Source of the DNA: Pyropia yezoensis
Lineage: Eukaryota > Rhodophyta > Bangiophyceae > Bangiales > Bangiaceae
NCBI GenBank assembly: GCA_009829735.1
Contig: CM020620.1
Coordinates: 6,712,545-6,776,544, forward strand
Direction of reading: 5' to 3'
DNA: 64,000 bases
The position numbers were made by a program, and so were the translations under genes. This document shows, one piece after another, positions 11,023-22,054 of this stretch. A model generated the notes under the pieces. The model saw nothing but the letters and a program-made list of their open reading frames with translations, was not told the origin of the DNA and did not search any database. Position 1 is the stretch's first letter. Every line of letters begins with the position of its first letter.

Positions 11023-12640
11023 CGGCGGGGGGGGGGGGGGGGCGCGCGCGCGCGTCGGCCGGCCGGTCCGTGCGGGGAGCGGGTGCGCGTCGGCCGTCGC
11101 GGCGGCAGTCGCCGTTGACAATGGCAGCGGCGGGTGGCAGCCGTCGGGGGGCGGGGCACCGTGACGAGGGGGTGGGCCCACCCACGGGGGCGCGCCGCCC
11201 GTCGACGGCAGCGCGAGGGGGGGGCGGGGGGGGGGGGGGGGGGAGGAAAGGGGGATATGGAAAGGGGCGAGGACAGCGGGGGGGGGGGTGGGGGGGGGGG
11301 GGAGGAGGAAAAGGGGGGGGGGAGGAGGAAAAGGGGGGGGGGGGGGTGCTCGGGACACGGACGACCACCACCCGTGGCAATGGAGGGGCGCCGCCGCGGT
11401 CACGCCAGAGGGACCTCCCTCTCTCCCTCCCCCCCCTCCCCCTGCCCCCCCCCCCCCCCTCTCCCCTCCTCGCCTCCCCCGCCACCCCCGCCCCTGCTGC
11501 CCTCCGCACCCGTCCTCACGCTCACCTCCCCCCCCCCCCCCCCCCCCCCGCCGGTCACGCTCCGCCGCCGGCCTCTGGTCCCTCCCCCCCCCCCCCCCCC
11601 CCCCCCTCACCCCCCCCCCAACCCACCTCGCCGCCCCGCCCGCTCTGACCGTGCGTGGCAGGGCGGGGCAAGCGCCACAGCCACCACCACCAACCCGCAG
11701 CGGCTCGGGCGTGTGCGCACGTCTTGCTCACCGCAGCCGGCGGCCGCGGCGGGGGGGGGGGGGGGGAGGGAAGGGAAGGGGGGGGAGGGAAGGGAAGGGG
11801 GGGGGGGGGGGGGGGGTCGCGTCCCAGACCCCGCGGTGGAGCAGAGGAGCGGCGGGGGGGGGGGGGGGGGGGAGGGGGGCGCAGCGGCGCCACCTCACCC
11901 GCGGGTGCGCACCCGAGAGCGGGCGTCCAAGGAAGGGAGGGTGGCAGGCAGGCAGGTGGGTGGGGGAAAGGCGGGGTGGGTGGGGGGGGGGGGGGGGGGA
12001 AGGGGAGTGGGGGGTGCGCGCGACGGCTGTGGCCGGGTCGTGTGGCCCGCGCGTGCCAAAGGGGCGGCGTGTGCCAACAGGCGGCGCCGCCGCCGACGGC
12101 TGGGGGGGGGGGGGGGGGGGGGCGCACGGGCTGAGAGTAGAGGCACGGCACCGTCAGCGGGGGGGGGGGGTCGAGGACGCGTGGCGGAGGGGTGGGGTGG
12201 GGTGGGGGGGGGGTGGGGTTGGGGTGGGGGGGGTGGGTGGGGGGGGTGGGGGGGGTGGGTGGGGGGGGTGGGTGGGGGGGGTGGGGGGGGGGGGGTTGGG
12301 CGGCGCGTCGGGCGCCCAGACACTGCGCTGTGGACGGGAGGGGGGGGGGGGGGGGTGGGCACGACCCTCTGGACCACGACGGCAGCAAAGTGGTTGTGTG
12401 TTTGGGTGGGTTGGGGTGGGGGGGAAGGGGTTGGGTGGGGGGGGGGGTTGGGTGGGGGGGGGTGCTGGGATGCGCCCGCGGCAAGGCGGCCGGCCACCTC
12501 TTTGCCCTCTTACGCGCGCCGTGGCACCAGCCTAGCGTGTGCCACCGCACGCAGGCCTGGCAAGGAGGGCGGCAGACCACGTGGCGGTTGGATCCACTGG
12601 GACTTGCTGACGCTACGGCTAGGAGCAACGGGCAATCCAT
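9393..12640. other. G/C homopolymer desert
   Basis: More than 3 kb between the DnaJ gene start and DPH3 made almost wholly of G runs, C runs, CCG/CTG-type triplets and alternating blocks, e.g. C tracts at about 10265-10310, G tracts at 10451-10475, 10744-10762, 11215-11360 and 11755-12480, and a CTGCAGCCGCCGCC repeat at 9900-9990. Strands switch between G-rich and C-rich. Open frames of 100-600 codons exist in all six frames because stop codons are compositionally excluded; I call none. The right end (12200-12480) is a GGGGTGGGTGGG repeat. The left end probably holds the DnaJ promoter. Confidence 0.8.
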
Positions 12641-12958
12641 TGCTCCGTACAGTACGGTACATTGTACTGCTCAACACACGCGGCATATCAACTATACGTG
12701 TTCAATTCCGACTGGGACTATATTTGGCCGACTTGGCCGATTTCACGTCGGCTGCGCGTCGGCACCGCTGTCGCCGGCGGGGGGGGGGGGGGGGAGGCGG
12801 GCGCAGCCGCGCGCGTCCCCACCGCTGCCAGTGTCTGCCCACGTTGGGGCGGACGGCCGTCTCGCTGGGCGCCCCATCCCTGGCACGCCGTTGGGGACGT
12901 ACTCCCTGGTCCATCTTACTCCTGGGCTGCGGCGCTGATAGGCGCCCCGTTTGTCATC

Positions 12959-13489
12959 ATGGTGCGTTTGCTTTTGACCGTGCGGTGCAGCGGGGCTGCC
13001 GGCGGGTGGGTAGGGTGCGGAGGACGCGGCGGTGCGCGCCGGCGGGAGCGTTTTGAGTGTGCTGTGGATACTCGCCTGCTGTTTTGTTGTTCCCGCCCCT
13101 TCTCAGCTGTGTGGCAAGCCGACTGACGCCCCCCCCCCCACTGTGCGTCTCGTGCTGTCCGTCCTCGCTCCCCCCCCCCGGCGTCTGTCGGGCGCGCGCG
13201 ACTCCCCACCGCCTGTCGCCACCACCAACAGACGGTCTATGACGAGGTGGAGATTGAGGACATGGAGTGGAACTCTGAGCTGGACGCGTTCACGTGGTCC
13301 TGCCCCTGCGGCGACATCTTCCGGCTGACCGTCGCGGAGATGCGGGCGGGGGAGGAGATTGCCACCTGCCCCAGCTGCACCCTCCTCCTGCGCGTCATTT
13401 ACGATGACGCAGACATCCCAGAGGCCGCCCCACCCGTGGAGGGGGGGGGGGTGCCGCCGCCGCCGCCGGCCGTGGGCGTCAGCGCCTAG
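12959..13489 (+). CDS. DPH3: DPH3, CSL zinc-finger protein (two exons)
   Basis: Exon 1 is just the ATG at 12959-12961, followed by a donor GTGCGT. The intron is 12962-13231, ending CCAACAG, and exon 2 is 13232-13489. The joined protein is 86 aa and begins MTVYDEVEIEDMEW. It carries CPCGD about 20 residues later and CPSC a further 20 on, i.e. the four cysteines of the CSL zinc finger, then the conserved VIYD. Length and motifs match DPH3/Kti11. DPH3 supplies electrons to the Dph1-Dph2 radical enzyme that starts diphthamide synthesis on elongation factor 2, and in yeast it also supports Elongator tRNA modification. The tail (PPVEGGGVPPPPPAVGVSA) is unusually Pro/Gly-rich. Without the spliced ATG the reading frame has only a GTG near its start, which supports the intron. 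Confidence 0.92.
12962..13231 (+). other. Intron of DPH3, directly after the start codon
   Basis: 270 bp, GT-AG, inserted in phase 0 after the initiator ATG. It is T/C-rich towards the 3' end with several CCCCCCCC tracts. It is supported by restoring the family N-terminus (YDEVEIED). Confidence 0.85.
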
Positions 13490-14301
13490 GCGCGCCGCCG
13501 CCGCCGCGGAGACGGTTTTTTCTTGGGGGGCTGCTGAGCGGGGGCGGGTGCCTGCCGCCGTGTGCGGTGTTGTTCCCCCGTGCTGCAGTCTGGGGAGTGG
13601 GGGGGTGAGGGGGGGAATGGGGTAGGATTTGTTGGTGCGGCAGGCCGCCTTTGGCCGGTGGGGCGCGCGCGGCTGCGTGTCCGCGCCGCCGGCGTTGGGT
13701 GGTGTCTTGTGGCCCGGCGCGCCGCGGCGGGCTTGCCCGGCGGCGGTGGCCGGGGCGCCCAGCGCTGTGTAGGCTGGGACGGTGCCTGCGTGGTTGGCAG
13801 GGGGGGGTGGGTCCCCTGCGGGAGGATGACCGAGATTTGCCGGAGGGGGTGGAGCGGGGAGGGGGGGGGGGGGGGGACCTCAAAATAGCTGTGCACGAGC
13901 GCGCCACCCCCCGCCATCTCGTGCGGCGGGCGCTGCCGGGGTGGTCCGTGCGTGGCGTGTGGGGGTGGGAAGTTGCAGAGTTCATGAAGTGTTGCGGAGG
14001 GGGGTTGCGGGGGGGGCGTAGGGGCGGTTTGTACATTGGTTGGTGTGGGCGGTGTCATGCGTCTGCGTCTGTGACTGAGTTTCTGCCATGGGTTCGCGGC
14101 ATGCGGTGTGGGCACACACGGTGGGACGACTTTTCAGCGGATTGCTGCGCGGTGCGCGTTTTTTTTCTTTTCCTCCATCACCAACCGCCTGGGGAAAGGC
14201 GACACAGGGGGGACAATGGCGGCGTTCGTGCGCCACCTTACTGCCCTGCATGTAGTGCATCCACCACCCTCACCGCATCCGCGCCCTCTGTCCTCAGGTC
14301 C
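13490..14301. other. Convergent intergenic region
   Basis: 3' flanks of DPH3 (plus) and of glucosidase II alpha (minus). GC-rich with G runs at 13860-13875. Open frames on both strands show no domain. I see nothing else. Confidence 0.5.
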
Positions 14302-17300
14302 TCATGCCCACCGCAGCTTCCACCCCGTCGCTGGCACCCCCTTCCCCAGCTTGACCACCACCCCCCCCGCGGTGTCCAGGTCCACCCACGGTACAGGCCG
14401 CTCCCCAGCCTCCCCCTCCACGTCCAGCCACACCCCCTCGGCCACCCGCCTGGCGCCGTACAGCATGACCCGCTCCACGCCAACAGGGTCGACGCCACCG
14501 CCCAGACCCTGCCCCCCCGCGGTCGCCGCGCGCAACACCCCGGCGGCAGCGGTGTAGCGCACAAGGGTGTAGGCCCCAGCGGTGGCCGCGGCGGTCGTCT
14601 TGCCGTCCTCGGCCACCCACTCCCCCGTCGCGGCGCCAGCGGCGTCAAGGTAGACGGCCAGAGTCAACGGGTCGGCCGCCGCGGCAGCCGTCGACCGGCG
14701 CGCACGCTCCGAGCGGGGCACCACGCAGCCACCCGCCGCGTAGGCGAGCAGCCGCCCAATCGGCACGTCGACGGTGTGACGGGTGCCGCCAGAGAGGGGC
14801 GTACTGGGGCTGGTCGGTGAGTGCGTGTCGTACCAGCGCGCGCCAGACGGGCCAGGCAGGGTGGTGGTCGCAGTGGTGACCCCAGCTTCCAACACGGGTG
14901 GGATGTATAGACAACGGCCGACGTACCAGGCCACCTCCTCTTCCGGGGTGCTGAGAGCGTCGGACGTGGTGGGGTCAGGGGACGCTGCGACAGAGGTAGC
15001 CGCCCACCACACTGGCCGCATGGGCGGCCCTGCATCCTCGAACGGGCTGCCCGGCCCGCCCAGCGAGTTGGCTGCGAACAACGTTCGCCAGTAAGGCAGC
15101 AGCGCGTAGCGCTCACGCAGCGCTACCCGCACAGCGTCAGTGGTGGCGTCTGAATAGACCCACGGCTCCCGGCGGGCCGTGTCCATGTGAGCGTGGTTCC
15201 GCAGGAAAGGCTGGTAGATGGCCACTGCGTACCAGCGGGCCATCAGCTCCGCGTCGGGGTTGCCAAAGAAGCCGCCCACGTCCGCACCCGACAGAGAAAT
15301 CCCGCCGAGCTGCAACGCAAGCAGCATCCGCACCGTCGACGCCAGGTGAGGAAAGGAGGCGGTATTGTCGCCCGTCCATACCGCCGAGTGGCGGTGGGAA
15401 CCAGCAAAGTAGGAGCGCGACAGAGAGAACGTCCGCTCCGTCGGGCCGTGGCCCCGCCGCAAGCCATCAGCGGTGGCAGCCATGGACAGGATGCCGTACA
15501 CATTGTGCACATCCCGATGCTCCCAGCCGCCCGCGTGAAGAGCGTGCTTGGGGAGGGTACCCTCAGGGCCATTGAACACACTCGGCTCATTCATGTCAAC
15601 CCATGTGTGGAGCGAAGGCCCAAAGTGGGGGTACTTGGCCGGGCAAAAGCGGCTCGCCCAAAACTCCCGCGCCGTCGGCGCCAAGTAGTCAATGTACGAG
15701 GAGGAGCCCGCCCAGCACCAGCCATCAAAGTCAGCGCCTTCGGCGTTCTTGACATAATGCCCCCCCGCCGTAGCGTCTGAGTGCACAGAGAATCCGTCGT
15801 CGCGCTTGATGTGGGGGTCCACAATGGTTACCAGCTGCCGCCCACCGTGGGCGCCCAGGTGCTCCATAAGCGCTGTGGGGTCGGGAAACTTGTCCGTGTC
15901 CCACGTGAAGTACCGCTTCCCGTCTGTGTGCTCAATGTCAAGCCACAGCACATCGTACGGGAGGCCGTGGCGCTCGTAGCCCGCGTTCACGGACCGGGCA
16001 TCGGCGTCGTCACGGTAATTCCATCGGCACTGGTGCTTGCCGAGCGCAAACGCCGGCGGTAGGGCGGGGCGGCCAGTCAAGCCCAGGTACTGCTCGTACA
16101 CATCGGTGGCGCCGGCGGCACCACCTGGCAACAGGAAGAGTTCCACCACCCCTGATTCGCTCATCCAGTGGGTGTCCTTTCCCGGTACCTCACTGTCGGC
16201 AATGTCCACAAACGTCTCGGCAGCGTTGAGCCACAAAGCCCCCACCGTCCGACCAGTGGCCGCGGAGCGGGCGTACACCAGCGGAATGGCACCGTACAGG
16301 CCGAGCGGTTTTTCCAGTTCGTACTCGAAAACGTCCAGGTTGTACAGCCTCACCGGTTCGGTCACGGGGGACACGTTGGGGGCGACCAGCGACGGGGACA
16401 CGCTGACCGGCAACGACAGCGGGAGTGTGCGCCCGGGAAGGCCATGCAGGGAGGTGGCGCCAGGAAAAAAAATGTCCGCAGCGACCGCCTGTGCGCCCCG
16501 CGGCTGGGGGTCGGCGTGGGATTTGAACATGACGCTGCCACACCCGTCGCAGCCCGTGTCATCAATGGGGGGAGGGCTCGCCGCGACTGCCCCGGCCGAC
16601 GCCTGAAAAGTGTCCTCTGCAGCGCGCTCCTCGGTGGACAGGTCGTCGTCGTCATCGTCGCCCAACACATTTTCGAGCGGGTCGTCCGCCGCGGCAGCGG
16701 CGGACGCCTCTGCCGTCACCGCTACCCCCTCACCGGCGACTTCCTCTGATGCCGGCGTCGGCGTCTCTGCCGGCGTCGGCGTCTCTGCGGGCGCCTTGAC
16801 AAACGGCTCCATCCGCAGCAAGCCGTGGCCATTGACGACCACATCCTCCGCCCCGTCGGGCGACATGAGCGCCACGCGCAGCGGGTTGGCCGACAGGCGC
16901 ACCCAGGCGGCCACCCCCGGCGCCCGCACGTCTGCCCCCCCCCCGTCGGCATCCACGCGCAGCGATTCCACACCCAGCGGCAGCGGCGCGGCCGCGTCGA
17001 CCAGCGAGATGTCCCCGACGCGGAAGCGGGGGTGTGGCGCCCCCGCATCGGGGGCGTCGTCCAGCACCAGCCGCCACACGCCGCCCGTGTGCAGGCTCAC
17101 CGCTAGGGCTACGGCGGGGCCGGCCGGACGCACGAGGGTGCCCCGCACCGACAGGCCATCGGGAGCTACCGCAAAGGTGCCCGCCGCTAACGAAAGGGGG
17201 CCCCCGGAAGAGTGCAGGCCGGCGCGGCCGTGGCGGTGGCGGCGGCAAAACGGGGTGTCGGCGCAGGTCTTGAGCTTGGCCCACTCGGCGGCAGAGGCTA

Positions 17301-17499
17301 CTCCTGACAGGGTCGCCGCCACAAATAAGAGCAACAGGCAGACCAGCCCAGGGAGGAGGCGATACGGGGAGGGGGCGGCGGCGACGGCATCACAGGACGG
17401 AGGCGGCCGCCGCCGTCGCGGATGCCGCCGCTCGCGGACGGGCCAGCGCGGGGCGCTGGCGTTGCCGCCGCCGCCGCCGCCGCCGCCGGCCGCGTCCAT
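14302..17499 (-). CDS. GANAB: ER alpha-glucosidase II catalytic subunit (GH31)
   Basis: Predicted 1065 aa from the ATG at 17499. The N-terminus is Gly/Arg-rich and is followed by a hydrophobic segment (LLPGLVCLLLLFVAATLSGV) with a likely signal cleavage after ASA. Immediately after it, LKTCADTPFCRRHR is the hallmark start of glucosidase II alpha. The middle is acidic with DDDDD. The GH31 barrel follows: LWLDIEHTDGKRYFTWD, WVDMNEPSVFNGPE with the catalytic nucleophile Asp about residue 635, HNVYG, AVWTGDN with the acid/base Asp about 711, GADVGGFFG, then the beta-sandwich C-terminus. The enzyme trims the two inner alpha-1,3-linked glucoses of N-glycans in the ER lumen together with a PRKCSH-type beta subunit. 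There is no intron. A start at 17775 would add 92 residues without an obvious role. Confidence 0.93.
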   Translation of the reverse strand: MDAAGGGGGGGGNASAPRWPVRERRHPRRRRPPPSCDAVAAAPSPYRLLPGLVCLLLLFVAATLSGVASAAEWAKLKTCADTPFCRRHRHGRAGLHSSGGPLSLAAGTFAVAPDGLSVRGTLVRPAGPAVALAVSLHTGGVWRLVLDDAPDAGAPHPRFRVGDISLVDAAAPLPLGVESLRVDADGGGADVRAPGVAAWVRLSANPLRVALMSPDGAEDVVVNGHGLLRMEPFVKAPAETPTPAETPTPASEEVAGEGVAVTAEASAAAAADDPLENVLGDDDDDDLSTEERAAEDTFQASAGAVAASPPPIDDTGCDGCGSVMFKSHADPQPRGAQAVAADIFFPGATSLHGLPGRTLPLSLPVSVSPSLVAPNVSPVTEPVRLYNLDVFEYELEKPLGLYGAIPLVYARSAATGRTVGALWLNAAETFVDIADSEVPGKDTHWMSESGVVELFLLPGGAAGATDVYEQYLGLTGRPALPPAFALGKHQCRWNYRDDADARSVNAGYERHGLPYDVLWLDIEHTDGKRYFTWDTDKFPDPTALMEHLGAHGGRQLVTIVDPHIKRDDGFSVHSDATAGGHYVKNAEGADFDGWCWAGSSSYIDYLAPTAREFWASRFCPAKYPHFGPSLHTWVDMNEPSVFNGPEGTLPKHALHAGGWEHRDVHNVYGILSMAATADGLRRGHGPTERTFSLSRSYFAGSHRHSAVWTGDNTASFPHLASTVRMLLALQLGGISLSGADVGGFFGNPDAELMARWYAVAIYQPFLRNHAHMDTARREPWVYSDATTDAVRVALRERYALLPYWRTLFAANSLGGPGSPFEDAGPPMRPVWWAATSVAASPDPTTSDALSTPEEEVAWYVGRCLYIPPVLEAGVTTATTTLPGPSGARWYDTHSPTSPSTPLSGGTRHTVDVPIGRLLAYAAGGCVVPRSERARRSTAAAAADPLTLAVYLDAAGAATGEWVAEDGKTTAAATAGAYTLVRYTAAAGVLRAATAGGQGLGGGVDPVGVERVMLYGARRVAEGVWLDVEGEAGERPVPWVDLDTAGGVVVKLGKGVPATGWKLRWA

Positions 17500-18177
17500 C
17501 CTTGGGCGACGACCGGGCCGGGGAACCACAGGTGGCCAGCGATCGGGGGGTTCCACGTCGTTGAATGCCGCAGCCGGACAAGGACGGGAGAGGTCGGAGG
17601 GGAGACGACGCCGCGTCGGCGGGGATGACAGCTGCGTCCGCGCCACCGCGCCGCGCCGCGAAGAGGGACTGTCAGTGGCGTCTTTGGGCAGCTCCACGAT
17701 TGCCTGCTTGACGCGGATCACAACACCGGCGAGCAGTCCCTCCAAATGATGCGCAGAAGTACGGTACATACGCATACAAAGTACGAAAGAACCGTGGATC
17801 GAACAGTTTGACTCCGAACTCGGTCATGGCGCTGCCGCGTTGGGTGCTACCTCTTGGAGCTCGCTCCTCAGATTGTGTGGCCCGCGCCGGCCCTGCCGCG
17901 CAGATGTTCCACGTCCCTATCACCGCACGTGTCGTCGTGGTGGGGGACACCGACGACACCGACGACGTCGTCTCTGCTTGCTCGTCCTCCCCTGCCCACC
18001 GCGCATCGCCCTGGGCTTCCCCCCCCCCCCCCCGCCACCGTCTTTGGTCTCCCCCCTCGCACCCCCTCCTTCCCATCATTCTCCTCTCTGTTGCTGCCGC
18101 CACGCTCCTCCCCCCTGCCCCATCCTTGACCGGCCCCTGCTGTTCCCCCTCTCCCGTTCCCCCCTGCGGCGTTCACC
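17500..18177. promoter_or_regulatory. Divergent intergenic region between GANAB-like and HHL1-like genes
   Basis: 678 bp separate two divergently transcribed starts, so promoters for both genes must lie here. A GCACGTGTCG stretch (about 17923-17932) contains a CACGTG E/G-box-like palindrome. C-rich pyrimidine tracts lead up to the plus-strand ATG. No TATA box is obvious. Confidence 0.45.
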
Positions 18178-18852
18178 ATGGACACCGCCTTTGTCAGTGC
18201 CCTCCCCGCCACCGCCGCCGGCGCGGCGGTGGCATCCCGCGCCACCTCCCTCCGCGGCAGTGCCGTGTCGGCGTCGCGCCCGTCGTTTGCCGGCGCGGCG
18301 GTGGTGGTTGTTGCGCCCGCCCCCCTCTCCCCCCCCTCCCGGCGGGCCCTCCCCCCCCCGCCCGCGCCGGCGGTCATTGAGGCCAAGAAGGGGCGCCTGC
18401 AGCAGCCTCTGCGCCCTGCTGGGGCCCCCCGGGGGCCCCCTCCCGTGCCCGAAGACGGGACCCCCATCTTTAGCGTCTTTGTGCGCTCCCGCCGGACCAA
18501 GCTGTGGTACCCCGTCGGCGCCGTCCGCGGCGACGGCCGCGCCAAGGCGCTCGTCGCGTCGATGCGGACGAGCTGGGGCAAAAAGCTGTACCAGGGGGCG
18601 CTCAACAAGGGCATGGCGCAGACCATTTTCAGCGGCGACGGCAACAAGTTTACCGACCAGGCGCTGCGGCAGTACCCGCAGCTGAAAAAGTCCAAGGCAG
18701 ACCTCCAGTTTGGGTACAAGGTCACCGCCAAGGGGGTGGATGGCTGGGGCACCCAGTTGCTGACGCGCGACATGAAGCTCCCCTTCTTTGAGTACTGGAA
18801 GAAGAAGCTGGCGGGGGAGCTCGAGGAGCAGCAAGAGACGGAGAAGGCATGA
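18178..18852 (+). CDS. HHL1-like thylakoid protein
   Basis: 224 aa, ATG in a CACCATGG context. Residues 1-65 are rich in Ala, Ser, Arg and Val and poor in acids, as in a plastid transit peptide. Then VIEAKKGRLQQ and a Pro-rich spacer ending PPPVPEDGTP lead into FSVFVRSRRTKLWYPVG, ALVASMRTSWGKKLYQG, LNKGMAQTIF and DLQFGYKVTAKG. These blocks follow the order of Arabidopsis HHL1 (HYPERSENSITIVE TO HIGH LIGHT 1), including the EAKKG and LWYP positions. In plants HHL1 is a thylakoid membrane protein that interacts with LQY1 and helps repair photosystem II under high light. The same role here is inference. The C-terminus is a charged helix (FEYWKKKLAGELEEQQE). No intron. Confidence 0.85.
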   Translation: MDTAFVSALPATAAGAAVASRATSLRGSAVSASRPSFAGAAVVVVAPAPLSPPSRRALPPPPAPAVIEAKKGRLQQPLRPAGAPRGPPPVPEDGTPIFSVFVRSRRTKLWYPVGAVRGDGRAKALVASMRTSWGKKLYQGALNKGMAQTIFSGDGNKFTDQALRQYPQLKKSKADLQFGYKVTAKGVDGWGTQLLTRDMKLPFFEYWKKKLAGELEEQQETEKA

Positions 18853-19781
18853 GCGCCCCGCCCCCTCTCGCCGCCAGCCGCTGCCGCCGCCGTTGTCGGG
18901 GGGGTAGGGGCAGTGGGGGGGGGGGGGGGTGCTGGGCGGTAGGGTCTCTCGACTTCGCCTCGTTGTGTTTTTACTTTTTTTCCCGCATGCCTGTCTCTTG
19001 TTCCACCCCACCAACCCCAGAGCCCAGCAGCGACCCCCCGCGCACCCTCCTTGGGGACGGGAGCGCACACCCGGTTGTAAAGATTCCGTGTTCGTGTACA
19101 TCTCTTCTGGCTTGGTACCCCGCAGCGCTCACCCTGCGAAGCACACCAGGCGGAGAGAGACAAGGGCACAGACTGCTCTGGTCCCTTCCCGCTTTTGGAC
19201 AGCACAGCGAGCGCGACTCCCCCGCCTCGGCCAGCCTGGTCCCAGAGTAGGTCCATCCTGTTTGTTCCCCCCCCCCCCTGTGGGCGTCTCGCGCCGTGCC
19301 CTCTGGGCTGGGTGTGCTTGCCGCGTGGGGTAGACTTCTTTTTCCATGGAATGGTGCGCGCGCCCGCGCACAGTGCCCCACCCGCCGCAGCGGCGGCGGT
19401 AGCGGCAGCCACAGCCACAGCAGGAGGGACAGAGACGGAGGAAAGAAAGAAATGCGCACTCAGCCAGCCCATACATAGACTAGCACGCAGGCAGGATACA
19501 ATACATACTTCAAGGCAATGCAAACAGGGCACGCCGTCAACAAACATGCAAACGGGCAGAGGGGGAGCGGGGGGGGGGAGGGGGGGGGGTGAGGGCGGGA
19601 GAGGAGCAGCAGCCACCACAGCCGGTGCGCGGCGCGTCCTGCCCCTCCCCCCCTCCCCACTCCCAACCTCCCCCAACACACCCCCTCTACCCCCCTCCCC
19701 AATCAAACCCCCATCAACAACCCGCTCCCCCAACTTCTCAGAGCACCCACCCCCCCCCCCCCCCCCCCCCACCTTGACGCG
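18853..19781. other. 3' region between convergent genes
   Basis: 3' flank of the HHL1-like gene and of the minus-strand giant gene. Long C runs at 19267-19276 and 19751-19771 and a T-rich stretch at 18966-18980. No gene recognised. Confidence 0.5.
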
Positions 19782-21129
19782 TCACGGCGCCCCCCCCCAG
19801 AGGCGGCTCATGGCCAGCGCGTGGAGCTCCCCCCCCCCAAACAGCCGCCCGTACAACGGCAGCAGGTGCACCACCACCTTGTCCAGGTGCGCCGTCACCA
19901 CCGTATCCAGGGTGTGGGCGGCGAGGAAGACCGCCGCCGGCCCGTCGGCCACCGCCGCCGCCGTGTCCGCCACCGCCGCGTCATGGCGGGCCACGTCCAG
20001 CACGTACGCTTCCGTCACGCCCGGCGCGCGGGGGGCGAGCGCGTCCAACAGGCCGCCCACGACGCGCGCGTACGTGGCGAGCTCCGTCCGGACGCCCGCC
20101 AGCGCCGCCCGGATGGACGCGCCGTCGGCGGGGGGGATACCCCCCCCCGCGCACCCGGTCGCCGCACTCCCCGCCGCCGCCGCCGCGCTGGCAGCCGCCG
20201 CCGCCGCCACCGCCGCCGCCGCCGACGCGGCCGACGACGCCGACGCCGACACTGACCCATCGGCGGCCGCCGCCGTGCCACCGCCGCCGCCCCCACCCCC
20301 CCCGCCGACGGCGTCGGTGACCCCGTCGGCGGCGGCGCCGCCGCCGCCGGCCGACGCAGACGCGGTGACGCACGTGGCGGCGCGGAGGGTGGCGAGGCTC
20401 GTCCGCACCCGGCTGTGCAGCCGCGAAAGGCGGGCGACAAACACCTCCGTCCCCGGGGGGGGCGCCACCGCCGCCGCAGCGGGCGGCGGCGGGGGGGGCG
20501 GCGGCCGCGGCGGCGGCGCCCCGCCGCCGCCCCCTCCCCCGCCGCCGCCGCCGCCGCGGCCCCCGCCAAGCCCCGCGGCGGCGCCAAGACGGCCGCCGCC
20601 GCCGCCGCTGCCGCCGCCGCCGCCGCCGCGGTCCCCGCCGCCGCCACCAACGCCGGCGGTGGACGCCCAGGCGGGGCCACCCGCCCACGGCGCTGCCGCC
20701 GCCGCCGCCGCCGCCGTGCGGGCCGGGGGGCCCGACAGGGCGGGGGAGCAGCTGCTGCCGACCGACCCGCCGGCGGCGGCCGCCCGCCGCGCCGCCGCGG
20801 CGGCGGCCGATGCCGCCGCCGACGTAGCGGGCGGGGGGGAGCCCCGCGCACGGGGGGGAGGGAGGGAGGAGCCGCCGCCCCCCGCCGCCGTCCCACCCGC
20901 GCTGCCAATGCCGCTGCCGCCGCTGCCGCCGCCGCCGCTGAGGCTGCTGCGGGGCGGTGCCGCCGCCGCCGCCGCGGGGGGGGAGGGCGAGGGCGACGCC
21001 GGTGGCGCCGGTGGTGATGGCAGTGGTAATGGTGGGGGGGGGTGACGGCAGCGGCGGTACCGCCGCCGCCGCCGCCGCCGATGCCGCCACGGCCGCCGCC
21101 AGGGGGGGACACGGCGGGCGCGCCGCGGC

Positions 21130-21162
<33 letters not shown>

Positions 21163-21284
21163 TGCCGCCGTCGGTGGCGGCCACCACCACCACCCCGCCC
21201 GTGGTGGGCCGGGGCGGCAGGGGTGGCAGCGGCGAGCGCTTGACCGCCCGCGCCGCCGCCGCCGCGCCGCCGCCCCTGCCCTGA

Positions 21285-21316
<32 letters not shown>

Positions 21317-22023
21317 TGCCGCTGCGGCCGCCGCGTCAACGGTGCCGCCACCGCCCGGCCCGGGGGTGACGACCATCGCCACGGGGGGCGTCGGGCGGGA
21401 GAAGCTATAGTTGCCCGTCCGCCGGGGCGGGCGCCCCCCCCCCGCCCCCCCCCCGCCGCCCATGTCACTCCGCCCGCCGCCCCCACCACTGCCGCCACCA
21501 CCACTACCCCCACCACCCCCACCGCCGTCACCCCCACCGCCGCCGCCACCCCCCCCATCACCGCCGGCAGCGCTGCCGCCCGCCCCCCCCGTGGCGGTCG
21601 CCCCCCCCCCCTGGGGGGCGCCCCCCGCCCCAGCGGCAGCCGCCCGCGCCGCCGCGTGGCGCGCCGCGTAGACGCGGCGGAGGCGGGCCGTGTCGGTGAC
21701 GCGCACCCACCCGGCCGGCGCGGCGGCGGCGGCGCCCGCGGCACCCCCCCCCCCCCGGGGGGGGACGCCACAAACGCCACCCGCGGGCCGCGGAGGGTGG
21801 TGAGGAGGGCGGCCAGCCGGGGCGTCGCCGCCGCGTCTGCCGCCACGTCGGGGGCGGCCGGCCGGCCGCCGGCAGGCCCATCGGGGGACCCCGTGCCGGC
21901 GACGGCCGCAGCTTCTGCGGCCGCTGCTGCTGCGGCGGCGGCCGCCGCCTTGGCCTCGGCCGCCGGCACCAGCGTCAGCACCCACTCGGCGGGCGCCGCC
22001 GGCACGGCGGCGGTGGTGTCGCC

Positions 22024-22054
<31 letters not shown>

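Noticed and set aside
11134..13056. A 640-codon plus-strand frame across the homopolymer desert into DPH3
   Set aside because: Almost entirely Gly/Pro/Arg from G/C runs, and it ends inside the DPH3 intron.
13651..14820. A 389-codon plus-strand frame running into the 3' end of the glucosidase gene
   Set aside because: Its second half is exactly antisense to conserved glucosidase II sequence and its first half has no domain.
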